From: Yersinia canariae
GTDB taxonomy: Bacteria; Pseudomonadota; Gammaproteobacteria; Enterobacterales; Enterobacteriaceae
DNA: 64,000 bases
Direction: 5' to 3'
NCBI RefSeq assembly: GCF_009831415.1
Contig: NZ_CP043727.1
Span: forward strand, 62,001-126,000
Position 1 is the stretch's first letter. Each line of letters starts with the position of its first letter. The notes under the pieces were generated by a model. It made no database searches. It saw only the letters and a program-made list of their open reading frames with translations, and was not told the DNA's origin. Of this stretch, positions 49,799 through 62,741 are shown piece after piece. Both the position numbers and the translations under genes were made by a program.

Positions 49799-50827
49799 CT
49801 AGCGTTTAGGCGCAGCAGTACTTTCCCTGATGATTAATTCGGTGTCTAACAAGCGGGAGCCACTTTGTACTGAATGCCCTTGTAACTGCTCAAGTAATAG
49901 TAACATGGCTTGCTGACCAATTTGATAACGTGGTTGTGCCACGGTGGTCAAGGGCGGATCACAATACTGTGACAATTTCAGGTCGTCAAAGCCGACGACT
50001 GAGACATCCTGCGGGACGCGTAGCCCCATTTTCTTGGCTTGCCACATAGCCCCTATTGCCATCACATCATTGTGACAAAATATTGCAGTCGGAGGATGAG
50101 GCAGTTCCATCAGTGTTGCAAAGGTTTCTGCTCCGGCCTCATAGCTAAAATCACCGCGGATAATATAGTCACTGTCAACCGCAATACCATTGCGGCGCAG
50201 CGCCTGAATATAACCTTGTAGCCGATATTGGCACAGCGGAAAATTCTCCGGCCCGGCCACACAGGCGATGCGTTTGTGGCCTAACTCATGCAGATAATTA
50301 ACGGCTTCATAGGCGGCTGTCAGGTTGTCGATATGCACCGTAGGCAGTTCCAGTTCCGGCGCAAACTCGTTTGCCATCACCATCGGCGGTAAATTGCGCT
50401 GTTCTTCTTTACTGGCATCAAAAGGAAGATTGGAACCTAACAGCAACATGCCATCAATTTGCTTGGTGATGATCAGGTTAACGAAAGTGCGCTCTTGCTG
50501 GGTTTGTTGCGCACAATCACCAATTAAGATCAGATAGCCTTGCTGGGCTGCGGCATGTTCAATGCCTTGGATGATGTCAGCAAAAAAGGGGTCGCTGATA
50601 TCAGGCACGATAACCAGGATAGTGCGCGACTCGTTACGTTTAATATTGCGAGATAAAGCATGGGGAGAGTAACCGACAGCCAGAACAGCTTGCTCCACTT
50701 TTTGCCGAGTCACTGTTGAAACCTTTTCCGGGTTCATCAATGCACGCGATACAGTCGCAGTTGAAACACCCGCCATTTCGGCAACGTCTTTCATGGTGGC
50801 CATCGTGAATTCTTTCTTATGTTCCAA
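49799..50827 (-). CDS. cytR: Transcriptional repressor CytR
   Basis: A 342-residue LacI-family regulator represses nucleoside uptake and catabolism genes together with CRP and is induced by cytidine. The N-terminal helix-turn-helix is TMKDVAEMAGVSTATVSRAL (11-30). The periplasmic-binding-type effector domain includes NLPPMVMANEFAPELELPTV. The start is a TTG at 50827: AAGGAG lies 7 bases upstream, and the resulting MEHKKEFTMATMK aligns with E. coli MKAKKQETAATMK. ATG at 50803 is possible but lacks a good ribosome-binding site. Confidence 0.94.
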   Translation of the reverse strand: MEHKKEFTMATMKDVAEMAGVSTATVSRALMNPEKVSTVTRQKVEQAVLAVGYSPHALSRNIKRNESRTILVIVPDISDPFFADIIQGIEHAAAQQGYLILIGDCAQQTQQERTFVNLIITKQIDGMLLLGSNLPFDASKEEQRNLPPMVMANEFAPELELPTVHIDNLTAAYEAVNYLHELGHKRIACVAGPENFPLCQYRLQGYIQALRRNGIAVDSDYIIRGDFSYEAGAETFATLMELPHPPTAIFCHNDVMAIGAMWQAKKMGLRVPQDVSVVGFDDLKLSQYCDPPLTTVAQPRYQIGQQAMLLLLEQLQGHSVQSGSRLLDTELIIRESTAAPKR

Positions 50828-51266
50828 CGCCTTTCTCCTTGCTCTGGCTCCGAGCCAGCACTCATGCTTGAGATATCCCGTGGCCAGTGGCTCAGAATAT
50901 TAACGGGTTGTCACACGTAAACCGGCAGTTTCGGTAAGCGCGCTCATATCCTTTCAGGGCAGTGTGGTTTCGGTTGAATACAGACTTTCCGTCATTCTAT
51001 ACAGATAGTGGGGGCAATTTGTTACCTAATTTGCATTAAAAGTGTGACAGAAGTGGGGTTTTTCGAACTGGCTCGCACAAAGCAGGGTAAACGATTGCTT
51101 TGAATGATAGATCAAACAATAAAACTGTTAAGGAAAAACCAATCACCCCAATAATTGGCCTTTCTAAAAGACAGTAAACGAATGAATCCCGATGGGCTTA
51201 CTTAAGTAAGTTATTCGGGTTAATGAGTGCAACTAACACAGTCGCAATGGCAAATAGGGCAAGGAT
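50828..51266. other. Intergenic region between cytR and priA
   Basis: These 439 bases contain the cytR promoter region and, at 51143-51266, a diverged ERIC element abutting the priA stop. I see no other gene and no confident CRP/CytR operator. Confidence 0.5.
51143..51266. repeat. ERIC element (diverged), downstream of priA
   Basis: In the opposite orientation to the glpX copy, it reads ACCCCAATAATTGG..., then GAATCCCGATGGGCTTACTT and AAGTAAGTTATTCGGGTTAA. This follows the ERIC order of end, central palindrome and tail. Its end touches the priA stop codon. Confidence 0.7.
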
Positions 51267-53471
<2,205 letters not shown>

Positions 53472-53739
53472 TTATCCTGCTAAATAAAATGGGCCTGAAT
53501 AAATAAAAGATTGAATAGTTTACACCGCGTGCTTCACAATGTGCGGATTCGATTGCGCGGCTTGGTCAAATTCTGTATTATTCGCCGCCTTTGATATAAT
53601 TCGATATCAAATCCTGTTAACAACACTTGCTCACTTTGTCAGCAGCGGTTCGTTAACAATCAAATTGTTATTTATCAATCGTGTGGTGTCTGGCGGTACA
53701 GGGCTGGATAGCGACACGGCCTAAATATAGAGGTTTTCC

Positions 53740-53955
53740 ATGAAACAAGGTATCCACCCTAAATACGACTTAGTTACTGCTTCTTGCTCTTGCGGTAACG
53801 TTATCAAGATCAACTCAACTGTTGGTCATGACCTGAATCTGGACGTGTGCGGCGAATGCCACCCGTTCTACACTGGCAAGCAGCGTGATGTTGCGACCGG
53901 TGGCCGTGTTGACCGCTTCAACAAGCGTTTCAGCGTGCCGGGTGCTAAGAAGTAA
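53740..53955 (+). CDS. rpmE: 50S ribosomal protein L31 (zinc-binding form)
   Basis: A 71-residue large-subunit protein contributes to the intersubunit bridge. Cysteines C16, C18, C37 and C40 (SCSCGN and VCGECH) form the zinc site, so this is the C-plus form that Zur-regulated paralogues replace under zinc starvation. It starts [15 protein letters not shown] after AGAGGTTTTCC. A strong terminator follows. Confidence 0.98.
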   Translation: MKQGIHPKYDLVTASCSCGNVIKINSTVGHDLNLDVCGECHPFYTGKQRDVATGGRVDRFNKRFSVPGAKK

Positions 53956-53972
53956 TTATTGCCCGTCAGACG

Positions 53973-53998
53973 AAAAAGGCGCCTTAGGCGCCTTTTTT
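53973..53998. terminator. Bidirectional terminator between rpmE and metJ
   Basis: AAAAAGGCGCC-TTA-GGCGCCTTTTTT is a near-perfect inverted repeat with A and T tracts. It lies between the convergent genes rpmE and metJ. Confidence 0.9.
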
Positions 53999-54050
53999 CA
54001 TTTCTACAGCCCAGTTCATGTTAACCAATAAACTGAGTTGCCACCGGAAA

Positions 54051-54368
54051 TCAATATTCCCAGGTATCGGGATCAACGCCCAACTCACGCATTAAAATCT
54101 TCGCGGCTTCCGGGATTTCATCACTGCGCTCTTTACGCAGATCTTCGTCATTCGGCAGCGGCTGACCGGTAAATGCATGCAGAAAAGCCTCACACAACAA
54201 TTCACTGTTGGTGGCGTGGCGCAGGTTGTTCACCTGACGGCGGGTCCGTTCATCGGTGAGGATTTTTAAAACCTTCAGCGGAATGGATACCGTAATTTTT
54301 TTGACCTGTTCGCTTTTCTTACCGTGTTCAGCGTAAGGGCTGACATACTCGCCGTTCCACTCAGCCAT
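54051..54368 (-). CDS. metJ: Methionine repressor MetJ
   Basis: A 105-residue ribbon-helix-helix repressor uses S-adenosylmethionine as co-repressor. The DNA-contacting beta strand is [15 protein letters not shown] (about 23-37). [26 protein letters not shown] contributes the SAM-binding helices (shown as [20 protein letters not shown]). Length equals E. coli MetJ. It is divergent from metB with 359 bases between them, which contain four tandem met boxes. E. coli yiiX is absent from this junction. Confidence 0.98.
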   Translation of the reverse strand: MAEWNGEYVSPYAEHGKKSEQVKKITVSIPLKVLKILTDERTRRQVNNLRHATNSELLCEAFLHAFTGQPLPNDEDLRKERSDEIPEAAKILMRELGVDPDTWEY

Positions 54369-54727
54369 GGGACACCTTAAATTTGTCGGAAAAATACAAA
54401 GTTCTGAAAACCGACCAATTATGCCCGATCTTCGCTGTTCTCACTAAATAAATGTCGATTTTACTAGACTAAGGTCACTGAAATAACCTTTTTTGCTATT
54501 TATTGATAGCTATTACCTTTCTATGCCATCTTTGCGGTTAAACAAAGCACTACTGAAAGCTGACTGACATCATGAGGATATCTAAAACCTCTATAATTTT
54601 AGCGGTTATTATCCCATTGCTCAATCTATACGCAAAGAAGTTTAGATGTCCAGATGTATTGACGTCCGTAATTTGTGAGTCTACTCTGGCGTAACATTTT
54701 CTCGATAACCGGCTGGTGGAAATCCAT
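54369..54727. other. metJ-metB divergent control region
   Basis: These 359 bases hold the promoters for metJ and metBL. The MetJ operator array is at 54636-54667. I see nothing else. Confidence 0.6.
54636..54667. promoter_or_regulatory. MetJ operator: four tandem met boxes
   Basis: Consecutive 8-base units AGAAGTTT, AGATGTCC, AGATGTAT and TGACGTCC each match the met box AGACGTCT at 5-6 of 8 positions in perfect 8-base register. They lie 61 bases upstream of metB. Confidence 0.88.
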
Positions 54728-55888
54728 ATGACGCGTAAACAGGCAACAATAGCAGTCCGTAGCGGGTTGAACGATGACGAGCAATACGGTTGCGTTGTCC
54801 CCCCGATTCACCTCTCCAGTACCTATAATTTTATCGACTTTAATCAGCCGCGCGCCCATGACTATTCACGTCGTGGTAATCCAACGCGTGATGTCGTGCA
54901 ACGGGCATTAGCTGAGCTGGAAGGAGGTGCTGGTGCAGTGATGACCAGCAGCGGGATGTCGGCGATTCATTTGGTTTGCACCACTTTTCTTAAACCGGGC
55001 GATTTACTGGTTGCTCCGCATGACTGTTACGGCGGTAGCTATCGCCTATTTGACAGTTTAAGCAAGCGCGGCGCGTATCGGGTGCTGTTTGTTGACCAAG
55101 GCGATGAAGTGGCATTGAGTCAGGCATTGGCTGAAAAACCCAAGCTTGTATTGATTGAAACTCCGAGTAACCCGCTGTTACGGGTGGTGGATATTGCCGC
55201 TATTTGCACAGCAGCTCATGCCGTTGGCGCATTAACAGTTTGCGATAACACCTTCCTTAGCCCGGCGTTGCAACAGCCTCTTTCTCTCGGTGCGGATCTG
55301 GTGGTTCACTCATGTACTAAATATCTGAATGGTCATTCTGATGTGGTCGCCGGCGCGGTGATTGCCAAAGATCCAGAGTTGGCTGTTGAGCTGGCATGGT
55401 GGGCGAATAATATCGGTGTTACCGGTGCGGCATTCGACAGTTACCTGTTATTACGCGGATTGCGTACGTTATCGCCCCGCATGGCTCAACAGCAGCGTAA
55501 CGCGGATGAAATTGTTCGCTATTTACAGCAGCAGCCTTTAGTGAAAAAGCTGTATCATCCTTCTCTGCCACAACATCCCGGCCACGAAATTGCTCGCCGT
55601 CAGCAGTCAGGTTTTGGTGCGATGCTCAGTTTTGAGCTAGAGGGTGATGAACAGGTATTGCGTCGTTTCCTTTCTGCCCTTGAATTATTTACCTTGGCAG
55701 AATCTTTGGGGGGCGTTGAAAGCCTGATTTCCCATGCTGCAACCATGACCCATGCCGGTATGGCGCCAGAAGCGCGCACTGCCGCAGGTATTACTGATAG
55801 TTTATTGCGAATTTCCGTGGGTATCGAAGACAGCGAAGATTTGATTGCCGATTTGGAAAATGCTTTCCAGTTGGCGAGACCGAGGTAA
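54728..55888 (+). CDS. metB: Cystathionine gamma-synthase
   Basis: A 386-residue PLP enzyme joins O-succinylhomoserine and cysteine to cystathionine. K198 in HSCTKYLNGHSDVVAG binds PLP, and YSRRGNPTRD is the phosphate-binding loop. The start at 54728 (MTRKQATIAVRSGLNDDEQY) matches E. coli MetB; ATG at 54716 would add four residues. It is the first gene of metB-metL, with only 2 bases between them, and is under MetJ control through the upstream boxes. Confidence 0.97.
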   Translation: MTRKQATIAVRSGLNDDEQYGCVVPPIHLSSTYNFIDFNQPRAHDYSRRGNPTRDVVQRALAELEGGAGAVMTSSGMSAIHLVCTTFLKPGDLLVAPHDCYGGSYRLFDSLSKRGAYRVLFVDQGDEVALSQALAEKPKLVLIETPSNPLLRVVDIAAICTAAHAVGALTVCDNTFLSPALQQPLSLGADLVVHSCTKYLNGHSDVVAGAVIAKDPELAVELAWWANNIGVTGAAFDSYLLLRGLRTLSPRMAQQQRNADEIVRYLQQQPLVKKLYHPSLPQHPGHEIARRQQSGFGAMLSFELEGDEQVLRRFLSALELFTLAESLGGVESLISHAATMTHAGMAPEARTAAGITDSLLRISVGIEDSEDLIADLENAFQLARPR

Positions 55889-55890
55889 GT

Positions 55891-58326
55891 ATGAATGCAA
55901 CAGCGGTAGCAGCGGCGGTGACTGGCCGTCAACTGCATAAGTTTGGTGGTAGTAGTCTTGCGGATGTGAAGTGTTACCTGCGAGTGGCCAATATCATGGC
56001 CAATTACAGTCATCCCGGCGATCTCATGGTGGTGTCTGCGGCAGGTAGTACAACAAACCAGCTGATTAGCTGGTTGAAACTCAGTCAAAGTGATCGTCTT
56101 TCTGCCCATCAGGTGCAGCAAAATCTGCGTCGTTACCAACATGACCTGATTAGCGGCTTATTGTCTCCAGAAATGGCTGAGCCGCTGATTAGTGAGTTTA
56201 TCCATGATTTGGAGCGCCTGGCTGGTCTGTTAGATAACAAAGTCGACGATGCCATTTATGCTGAAGTGGTCGGCCATGGTGAGATTTGGTCCGCCCGTCT
56301 GATGGCGGCGGTATTGAACAAACTTGATATGGAAGCTACCTGGCTTGATGCTCGCAGTTTCCTGCGTGCTGAACGCGCGGCGCAGCCACAAATCGACGAG
56401 GGCCGCTCTTATCCGTTGTTGCAACAATTGATGGTGCAGCACCCACATCAACGTCTGGTGGTGACCGGGTTTATTTCGCGCAATAACACGGGTGAAACCG
56501 TGCTGTTAGGGCGTAACGGCAGTGACTATTCCGCGACACAAGTTGGCGCACTGGCGGGGGTCGAACGCGTCACGATATGGAGTGACGTGGCTGGGGTATA
56601 CAGTGCTGACCCGCGCAAAGTGAAAGACGCCTGTTTGTTGCCATTACTGCGCCTGGATGAAGCCAGTGAATTGGCCCGTCTGGCGGCTCCGGTGTTGCAC
56701 ACCCGCACACTACAGCCGGTTTCGGGCAGTGATATTGATTTGCAACTGCGTTGTAGTTATCAGCCAGAACAAGGTTCAACCCGAATTGAGCGCGTACTGG
56801 CTTCTGGCTCCGGTGCCAAGATTGTTACCAGCCATGATGATGTCTGTCTTATCGAATTGCAGATTGCCAGCCACCATGATTTCTCGCTGGCACAAAAAGA
56901 GATCGACTTGCTGCTCAAGCGCGCACAAATCAAGCCGTTGGCGACCGGCATTCATCCTGACCGCAATCTATTGCAACTTTGCTATACCTCAGAAGTGGTT
57001 AACAGCGCATTAAGAGTGCTGGAAGATGCCACCCTGCCGGGGAAATTATCTCTGCGTGAAGGGCTGGCATTGGTTGCTTTGGTGGGGGCGGGGGTCAGCA
57101 AGAACCCACTGCATAGCCACCGTTTCTATCAGCAACTGAAAGATCAGCCGGTCGAGTTTATTTGGCAGGCAGAAGACGGCATTAGTCTGGTCGCGGTACT
57201 GCGCCTAGGGCCGACTGAACATCTGATTCAGGGATTACATCAGTCGCTATTCCGCGCGGAGAAGCGCATCGGTTTAATGTTGTTTGGTAAAGGTAATATT
57301 GGTGCCCGTTGGCTGGAGCTATTTGCTCGTGAGCAAAAAAATATCTCAGCTCGCAGTGGTTTTGAGTTCGTGCTGGCGGGAGTGGTGGATAGCCGCCGCA
57401 GTCTGCTGAGTTATGACGGGCTGGATGCCAGTCGGACACTGGCATTTTACGATGACGAAGCCCAAGAGCAGGATGAAGAATCGCTATTTTTGTGGATGCG
57501 TGCGCATCCATTTGATGATTTGGTGGTGTTGGATGTGACTGCGAGTGAGTCACTGGCAGAGCAATATCTGGATTTCGCCAGCTACGGTTTCCATGTTATC
57601 AGTGCCAATAAATTAGCCGGAGCATCCAGTAGCAATAATTACCGCCAAATCCGCGATGCTTTTGCTAAAACAGGCCGCCATTGGCTGTATAACGCCACGG
57701 TAGGGGCGGGTTTGCCAGTCAACCACACCGTGCGCGACCTGCGAGATAGCGGTGACAGTATTCTGGCGATCAGCGGTATTTTCTCCGGCACTCTATCTTG
57801 GTTATTCCTGCAATTTGACGGCACAGTGCCCTTTACCGATCTGGTGGACCAAGCCTGGCAACAAGGGCTGACAGAACCTGACCCGCGAGTGGACCTGTCT
57901 GGGCAAGACGTCATGCGCAAGCTGGTGATTTTAGCCCGCGAAGCCGGTTACGACATTGAACCGAATCAGGTGCGGGTGGAATCACTCGTACCTGCTGGTG
58001 CCGATGTTGGCTCAGTGGATCAATTTTTTGAAAATGGTGAAGCATTGAATCAGCAAATGATTCAGCGTTTAGAAGCCGCGAATGAAATGGGTCTGGTGTT
58101 ACGTTACGTTGCCCGCTTTGATGCCAATGGTAAGGCGCGAGTGGGTGTTGAAGCGGTACGTGCTGACCATCCATTAGCTTCTTTGCTGCCATGCGATAAC
58201 GTATTTGCCATTGAGAGCCGTTGGTATCGCGATAATCCGTTGGTCATCCGTGGCCCAGGAGCTGGTCGTGATGTCACCGCTGGCGCTATTCAGTCTGATT
58301 TAAACCGCTTATCCCAACTGTTGTAA
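55891..58326 (+). CDS. metL: Bifunctional aspartokinase II / homoserine dehydrogenase II
   Basis: An 811-residue enzyme catalyses the first and third steps of the aspartate pathway toward methionine. The N-terminal aspartokinase (about 1-290) carries HKFGGSSLADVKCY and SDYSATQVGALAG. A linker with degenerate ACT-like modules follows. The C-terminal homoserine dehydrogenase (about 465-811) begins GLMLFGKGNIGARWLELF and includes SANKLAGASSSNNYRQI and YNATVGAGLPVNHTVRDL. It is 2 bases after metB and probably translationally coupled. Unlike ThrA, this form is not expected to be threonine-inhibited. Confidence 0.97.
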   Translation: MNATAVAAAVTGRQLHKFGGSSLADVKCYLRVANIMANYSHPGDLMVVSAAGSTTNQLISWLKLSQSDRLSAHQVQQNLRRYQHDLISGLLSPEMAEPLISEFIHDLERLAGLLDNKVDDAIYAEVVGHGEIWSARLMAAVLNKLDMEATWLDARSFLRAERAAQPQIDEGRSYPLLQQLMVQHPHQRLVVTGFISRNNTGETVLLGRNGSDYSATQVGALAGVERVTIWSDVAGVYSADPRKVKDACLLPLLRLDEASELARLAAPVLHTRTLQPVSGSDIDLQLRCSYQPEQGSTRIERVLASGSGAKIVTSHDDVCLIELQIASHHDFSLAQKEIDLLLKRAQIKPLATGIHPDRNLLQLCYTSEVVNSALRVLEDATLPGKLSLREGLALVALVGAGVSKNPLHSHRFYQQLKDQPVEFIWQAEDGISLVAVLRLGPTEHLIQGLHQSLFRAEKRIGLMLFGKGNIGARWLELFAREQKNISARSGFEFVLAGVVDSRRSLLSYDGLDASRTLAFYDDEAQEQDEESLFLWMRAHPFDDLVVLDVTASESLAEQYLDFASYGFHVISANKLAGASSSNNYRQIRDAFAKTGRHWLYNATVGAGLPVNHTVRDLRDSGDSILAISGIFSGTLSWLFLQFDGTVPFTDLVDQAWQQGLTEPDPRVDLSGQDVMRKLVILAREAGYDIEPNQVRVESLVPAGADVGSVDQFFENGEALNQQMIQRLEAANEMGLVLRYVARFDANGKARVGVEAVRADHPLASLLPCDNVFAIESRWYRDNPLVIRGPGAGRDVTAGAIQSDLNRLSQLL

Positions 58327-58340
58327 CCCGCACTTATTCG

Positions 58341-58365
58341 CCTCCTCTGCTTGCCGCAGGGGAGG
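58341..58365 (+). terminator. Hairpin after metL
   Basis: CCTCCTCTGC and GCAGGGGAGG pair over 10 bp (one G-T pair) with a 5-base loop, 15 bases past the metL stop. No T tract follows, so termination may be weak, or it may protect the mRNA 3' end. Confidence 0.45.
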
Positions 58366-58470
58366 TGAAGTTGCTACATGAATTTTCTGCGCATTGCGTG
58401 TGAATATTAATCATCGTTCTAAACTTATTTAAAAGTTGACTCTTTAGCCAACTTCGGTCATTTTCTATTT

Positions 58471-58494
58471 AGACGTCTAAACGTATAGACGCTT
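58471..58494. promoter_or_regulatory. MetJ operator upstream of metF
   Basis: AGACGTCT (perfect met box), AAACGTAT and AGACGCTT are three tandem 8-base units in register. TTCTATTT just upstream may be a weaker fourth. They lie 67 bases before metF. Confidence 0.92.
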
Positions 58495-58555
58495 ATAAAA
58501 AATAAATGACAGATAACATAAGTCGTCAAAATGATGACAACAGGCAATGGGGTAA

Positions 58556-59446
<891 letters not shown>

Positions 59447-59458
59447 TTTAGATAGATT

Positions 59459-59484
59459 AAACCCGGCGATTGGCGGGTTTATTA
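59459..59484 (+). terminator. Terminator of metF
   Basis: AAACCCG and CGGGTTT pair around an 8-base loop, followed by ATTATAT. It is 12 bases past the metF stop. Confidence 0.7.
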
Positions 59485-59513
59485 TATAAAGCTGAAATAG
59501 GTTTTTGTTTTAT

Positions 59514-59924
59514 TTACAGCGCCACATCCTGTCTATGTGATTTTGTGTTACTAGAGAAGTCGAGACCTTGGCTCATACGAATATAAGAGTTCTTAAGGTC
59601 TTTTTCTTTAAAATGATTTGTTTTTTTCTCGGTTAAATTATTGCTTTCCTCTGTTCGTGGTGCGTTTTTATTAATTAGGTTGGTAACTTGTTTCAACAGT
59701 TCTCCAACTTTTAGTTTTTTATCATCTGTTGCCTTTGTGTGCTGCGAATCAAGCCTTGTTTGCAAGTTTTCGCAACTATTTTTTATATCAGCTAATTTGC
59801 CCGACATTAATGGACCACCACTCAATTTAGTGCTTGTTAATTCCTTTAGCGAGCTTTTCACCGCTTTGATATCGCTAAAATGAACTTTCGGAGATGCGCT
59901 CTGGGTTGATCTTTGAATACTCAT
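59514..59924 (-). CDS. AT-rich orphan protein, candidate secreted effector
   Basis: A 136-residue hydrophilic protein that I do not recognise. It has no signal peptide, membrane segment or cysteine-rich motif apart from one Cys. The N-terminus (MSIQRSTQSASPKVHFSDIK) is rich in Ser, Thr and Gln and poor in acidic residues, as in many type III secreted proteins. The middle (about 45-90) is Lys/Leu-rich and could be helical or coiled coil (KKLKVGELLKQVTNLINK). The C-terminus is Ser/Asn/Lys-rich. GC is about 34% over 59581-59880 (hand count), well below its neighbours, suggesting horizontal acquisition. TTAGGAATCAAT precedes the ATG. It is convergent with metF, where E. coli has katG and other genes. 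Confidence 0.65.
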   Translation of the reverse strand: MSIQRSTQSASPKVHFSDIKAVKSSLKELTSTKLSGGPLMSGKLADIKNSCENLQTRLDSQHTKATDDKKLKVGELLKQVTNLINKNAPRTEESNNLTEKKTNHFKEKDLKNSYIRMSQGLDFSSNTKSHRQDVAL

Positions 59925-60049
59925 ATTGATTCCTAATATTATTAATAAAAATGGTTTTATTAGGTTAATAATGAGTCAATTACCAATACAAGTCTGTCAT
60001 AAAACGAGGATGGATAAGCGGATGAATCTAACGTGCTGAGTGGACAATA

Positions 60050-60072
60050 AAAAACGGGCGCTTGGCCCGTTT
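60050..60072 (-). terminator. Terminator of ppc
   Basis: AAACGGGC and GCCCGTTT pair with a short loop. On the minus strand it is followed by TTTTTT, about 33 bases past the ppc stop. Confidence 0.85.
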
Positions 60073-60104
60073 GGTCATATCATATTATGCAGCTCTACGG
60101 ATGA

Positions 60105-62741
60105 TTAACCTGTATTACGCATCCCAGCCGCCACACCCGCAATGGTCACCATCAATGCTTGCTCAACGCGGGCATCGGGGTGTTCTTGCTGGCGCGAACG
60201 GTGCAACAGCTCCGCTTGCAAGACGTTTAGTGGGTCGGTATACACGTTACGCAGCGCAATAGATTCGGCAATCCACGGCAAATCAGCCATCAAGTGATCA
60301 TCGTTAGCAATGGCCAGCACCACTTTAATATCGGCTTCCAGTTGGTCGCGTAATTGCTGGCCTAACGGCCACAATGATTTATCCACCAGGCGCTGGTCAT
60401 AATATTCGGCCAGCCATAAATCTGCTTTAGCAAACACCATTTCCAGCATACCAATGCGGGTTGAGAAGAACGGCCAGTCGCGGCACATCGTGGCTAATGC
60501 TTCTTTCTTACCGGCATCGATAGCTTTCTGCAAACCTGCCCCCGCACCCAACCACGCAGGTAACATCAGGCGATTTTGTGTCCAGGCGAAGATCCACGGA
60601 ATGGCGCGCAAGCTTTCAACCCCGCCGTTCGGGCGGCGTTTGGCTGGGCGTGAACCCAATGGCAGCTTGCCTAATTCCAGCTCTGGCGTTGCGGCGCGGA
60701 AGTAAGGGACGAATTCGGGATTCTCGCGCACATAGCCACGATACATATCGCAAGAGGCATCAGACAGAATATCCATCACCTCAACCCATTCTTTCTTCGG
60801 TTCTGGCGGCGGCAATAGATTAGCTTCCAGAATCGCCCCTGCGTACAGTGCCAGGCTGCTAATAGTGACTTCCGGTAGACCAAATTTAAAGCGAATCATC
60901 TCGCCTTGCTCAGTCACACGTAAGCCGCCTTTCAGGCTGCCCGGAGGCTGAGAAAGCAAAGCGGCATGCGCAGGCGCACCACCGCGACCGATAGAACCAC
61001 CACGGCCATGGAACAGTGTCAGGGAGATACCGGCTTTCTCGCAGGTTTTGATTAAAGCATCCTGCGCGCGATATTGTGCCCAAGACGCGGCCATCACACC
61101 GGCATCTTTCGCCGAGTCAGAATAGCCAATCATCACCATTTGCTTGCCTTGGATCAGGCCGCGATACCAGTCAATGTTCAGTAACTGGGTCATCACGTCG
61201 TCAGCATTGTTCAGGTCATCAAGGGTTTCGAATAATGGCGCTACTGGCAGAGTGAATGGGCAGCCAGCTTCTTTCAGCAGTAAATGCACCGCCAGCACGT
61301 CTGATGGCACTTTTGCCATGGAAATCACATACGCGGCGATAGAGCCTTGCGGCGCTTCGGCAATCACCCGGCAGGTTTCCAGCACTTCTTGGGTGTCTGC
61401 ACTGGGTTCCCATTTCAGTGGAACTAATGGGCGTTTGGAGTTCAGTTCGCGGATCAGGAAAGCTTGTTTATCAGCTTCAGACCAGCTTTCATAATCACCC
61501 AGACCCAAATAGCGGGTCAGTTCAGCAATGGCATCGGTGTGACGGGTACTTTCCTGGCGGACATCAATGCGCACCAATGGTACGCCAAAGCAGCGCACGC
61601 GGCGCAAGGTATCGAGTAACTGGCCGTTGGCGATGATTTCCATGCCACACGCTTTCAGGGATTGATAACAGGCGTATAGCGGATCCCACAGCTGGTCATT
61701 GCTGACCAGTAAATCTGTTGGCGGTAATACGCGCTCGCCCTTCAGGCGTGCTTCCAGATAAGCCTGAGTATTGTTCAACTGAGTGCGCACGTGCTTCATC
61801 AGTTCACGATAGGGTTCGAGTATTTCATCGCCGCCCGCCAACTCACGCAGTTCTGGCGTACATTCCGACATGGAAAGCTCTGACACCAATACCTGAATAT
61901 CGCGCAGGAATAAATCAGTTGCTTTCCAACGGCTTAGTAACAGCACATGACGGGTAATTTCAGCGGTGACATTCGGGTTACCGTCACGGTCGCCGCCCAT
62001 CCACGAGGTGAAGCGGATCGGCACCGCTTCTACCGGCAAGCGGTAATCAAGAGAGTTTTGCAACTGCTCGTTAAATTCACGCAGGAAAGCTGGCACACCT
62101 TCCCACAAGCTGTTTTCAACAACAGCAAAGCCCCATTTTGCTTCATCAACCGGGGAAGGGCGAATTTTACGAATTTCGTCGGTATGCCATGATTGTGCGA
62201 CTAACTGCCGCAAACGACGCATGATCTTGTTGCGTTCGTAATCGGCTAAGTCATTGTGATCCAACTGGCTCAGACAGGAATTCACTTCGACCAGCTTATG
62301 AATCAGGGTCCGGCGGGTAATTTCAGTTGGGTGAGCGGTTAGCACCAGCTCAATGGATAACTCATCCACCGCGCTGCGCATGTCTTTTTCGCTCAGCTTT
62401 TTATCTTTCAAACGGGTGAAGAGCTGGGCCAGAGCTTCCGGGTTACTTGCGGCTTCACCATGCGGCGAAATGCTGTGATATTGCTCAGCCGTATTCGTCA
62501 GATTGAGGAATTGGCTAAAAGCACGGGCTACCGGCAGCAGCTCGTCATTGGATAAATTTTGCAGTGTTGTCAGCAGTTCCTGACGGCTTGCTTCATTACC
62601 AGCACGCGAAGATTTAGATAATTTACGGATGGTTTCTACTCTATCCAGAATGTGCTCGCCGAGCGCTTCCTTGATTGTGTCCCCGAGTAGTTTACCGAGC
62701 ATACTGACGTTACTTCGCATTGCGGAATATTGTTCGTTCAT
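60105..62741 (-). CDS. ppc: Phosphoenolpyruvate carboxylase
   Basis: An 878-residue tetrameric enzyme carboxylates PEP to oxaloacetate to refill the TCA cycle. The start at 62741 ([20 protein letters not shown]) matches E. coli Ppc; the frame continues 20 codons upstream into an ERIC repeat and is not coding there. The catalytic histidine is in [13 protein letters not shown], and a second active-site motif is [14 protein letters not shown]. The protein ends in the conserved RNTG. It is slightly shorter than E. coli Ppc (883). The ERIC element begins 16 bases upstream, so any promoter must lie beyond it at about 62885-63088. Confidence 0.97.
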   Translation of the reverse strand: MNEQYSAMRSNVSMLGKLLGDTIKEALGEHILDRVETIRKLSKSSRAGNEASRQELLTTLQNLSNDELLPVARAFSQFLNLTNTAEQYHSISPHGEAASNPEALAQLFTRLKDKKLSEKDMRSAVDELSIELVLTAHPTEITRRTLIHKLVEVNSCLSQLDHNDLADYERNKIMRRLRQLVAQSWHTDEIRKIRPSPVDEAKWGFAVVENSLWEGVPAFLREFNEQLQNSLDYRLPVEAVPIRFTSWMGGDRDGNPNVTAEITRHVLLLSRWKATDLFLRDIQVLVSELSMSECTPELRELAGGDEILEPYRELMKHVRTQLNNTQAYLEARLKGERVLPPTDLLVSNDQLWDPLYACYQSLKACGMEIIANGQLLDTLRRVRCFGVPLVRIDVRQESTRHTDAIAELTRYLGLGDYESWSEADKQAFLIRELNSKRPLVPLKWEPSADTQEVLETCRVIAEAPQGSIAAYVISMAKVPSDVLAVHLLLKEAGCPFTLPVAPLFETLDDLNNADDVMTQLLNIDWYRGLIQGKQMVMIGYSDSAKDAGVMAASWAQYRAQDALIKTCEKAGISLTLFHGRGGSIGRGGAPAHAALLSQPPGSLKGGLRVTEQGEMIRFKFGLPEVTISSLALYAGAILEANLLPPPEPKKEWVEVMDILSDASCDMYRGYVRENPEFVPYFRAATPELELGKLPLGSRPAKRRPNGGVESLRAIPWIFAWTQNRLMLPAWLGAGAGLQKAIDAGKKEALATMCRDWPFFSTRIGMLEMVFAKADLWLAEYYDQRLVDKSLWPLGQQLRDQLEADIKVVLAIANDDHLMADLPWIAESIALRNVYTDPLNVLQAELLHRSRQQEHPDARVEQALMVTIAGVAAGMRNTG

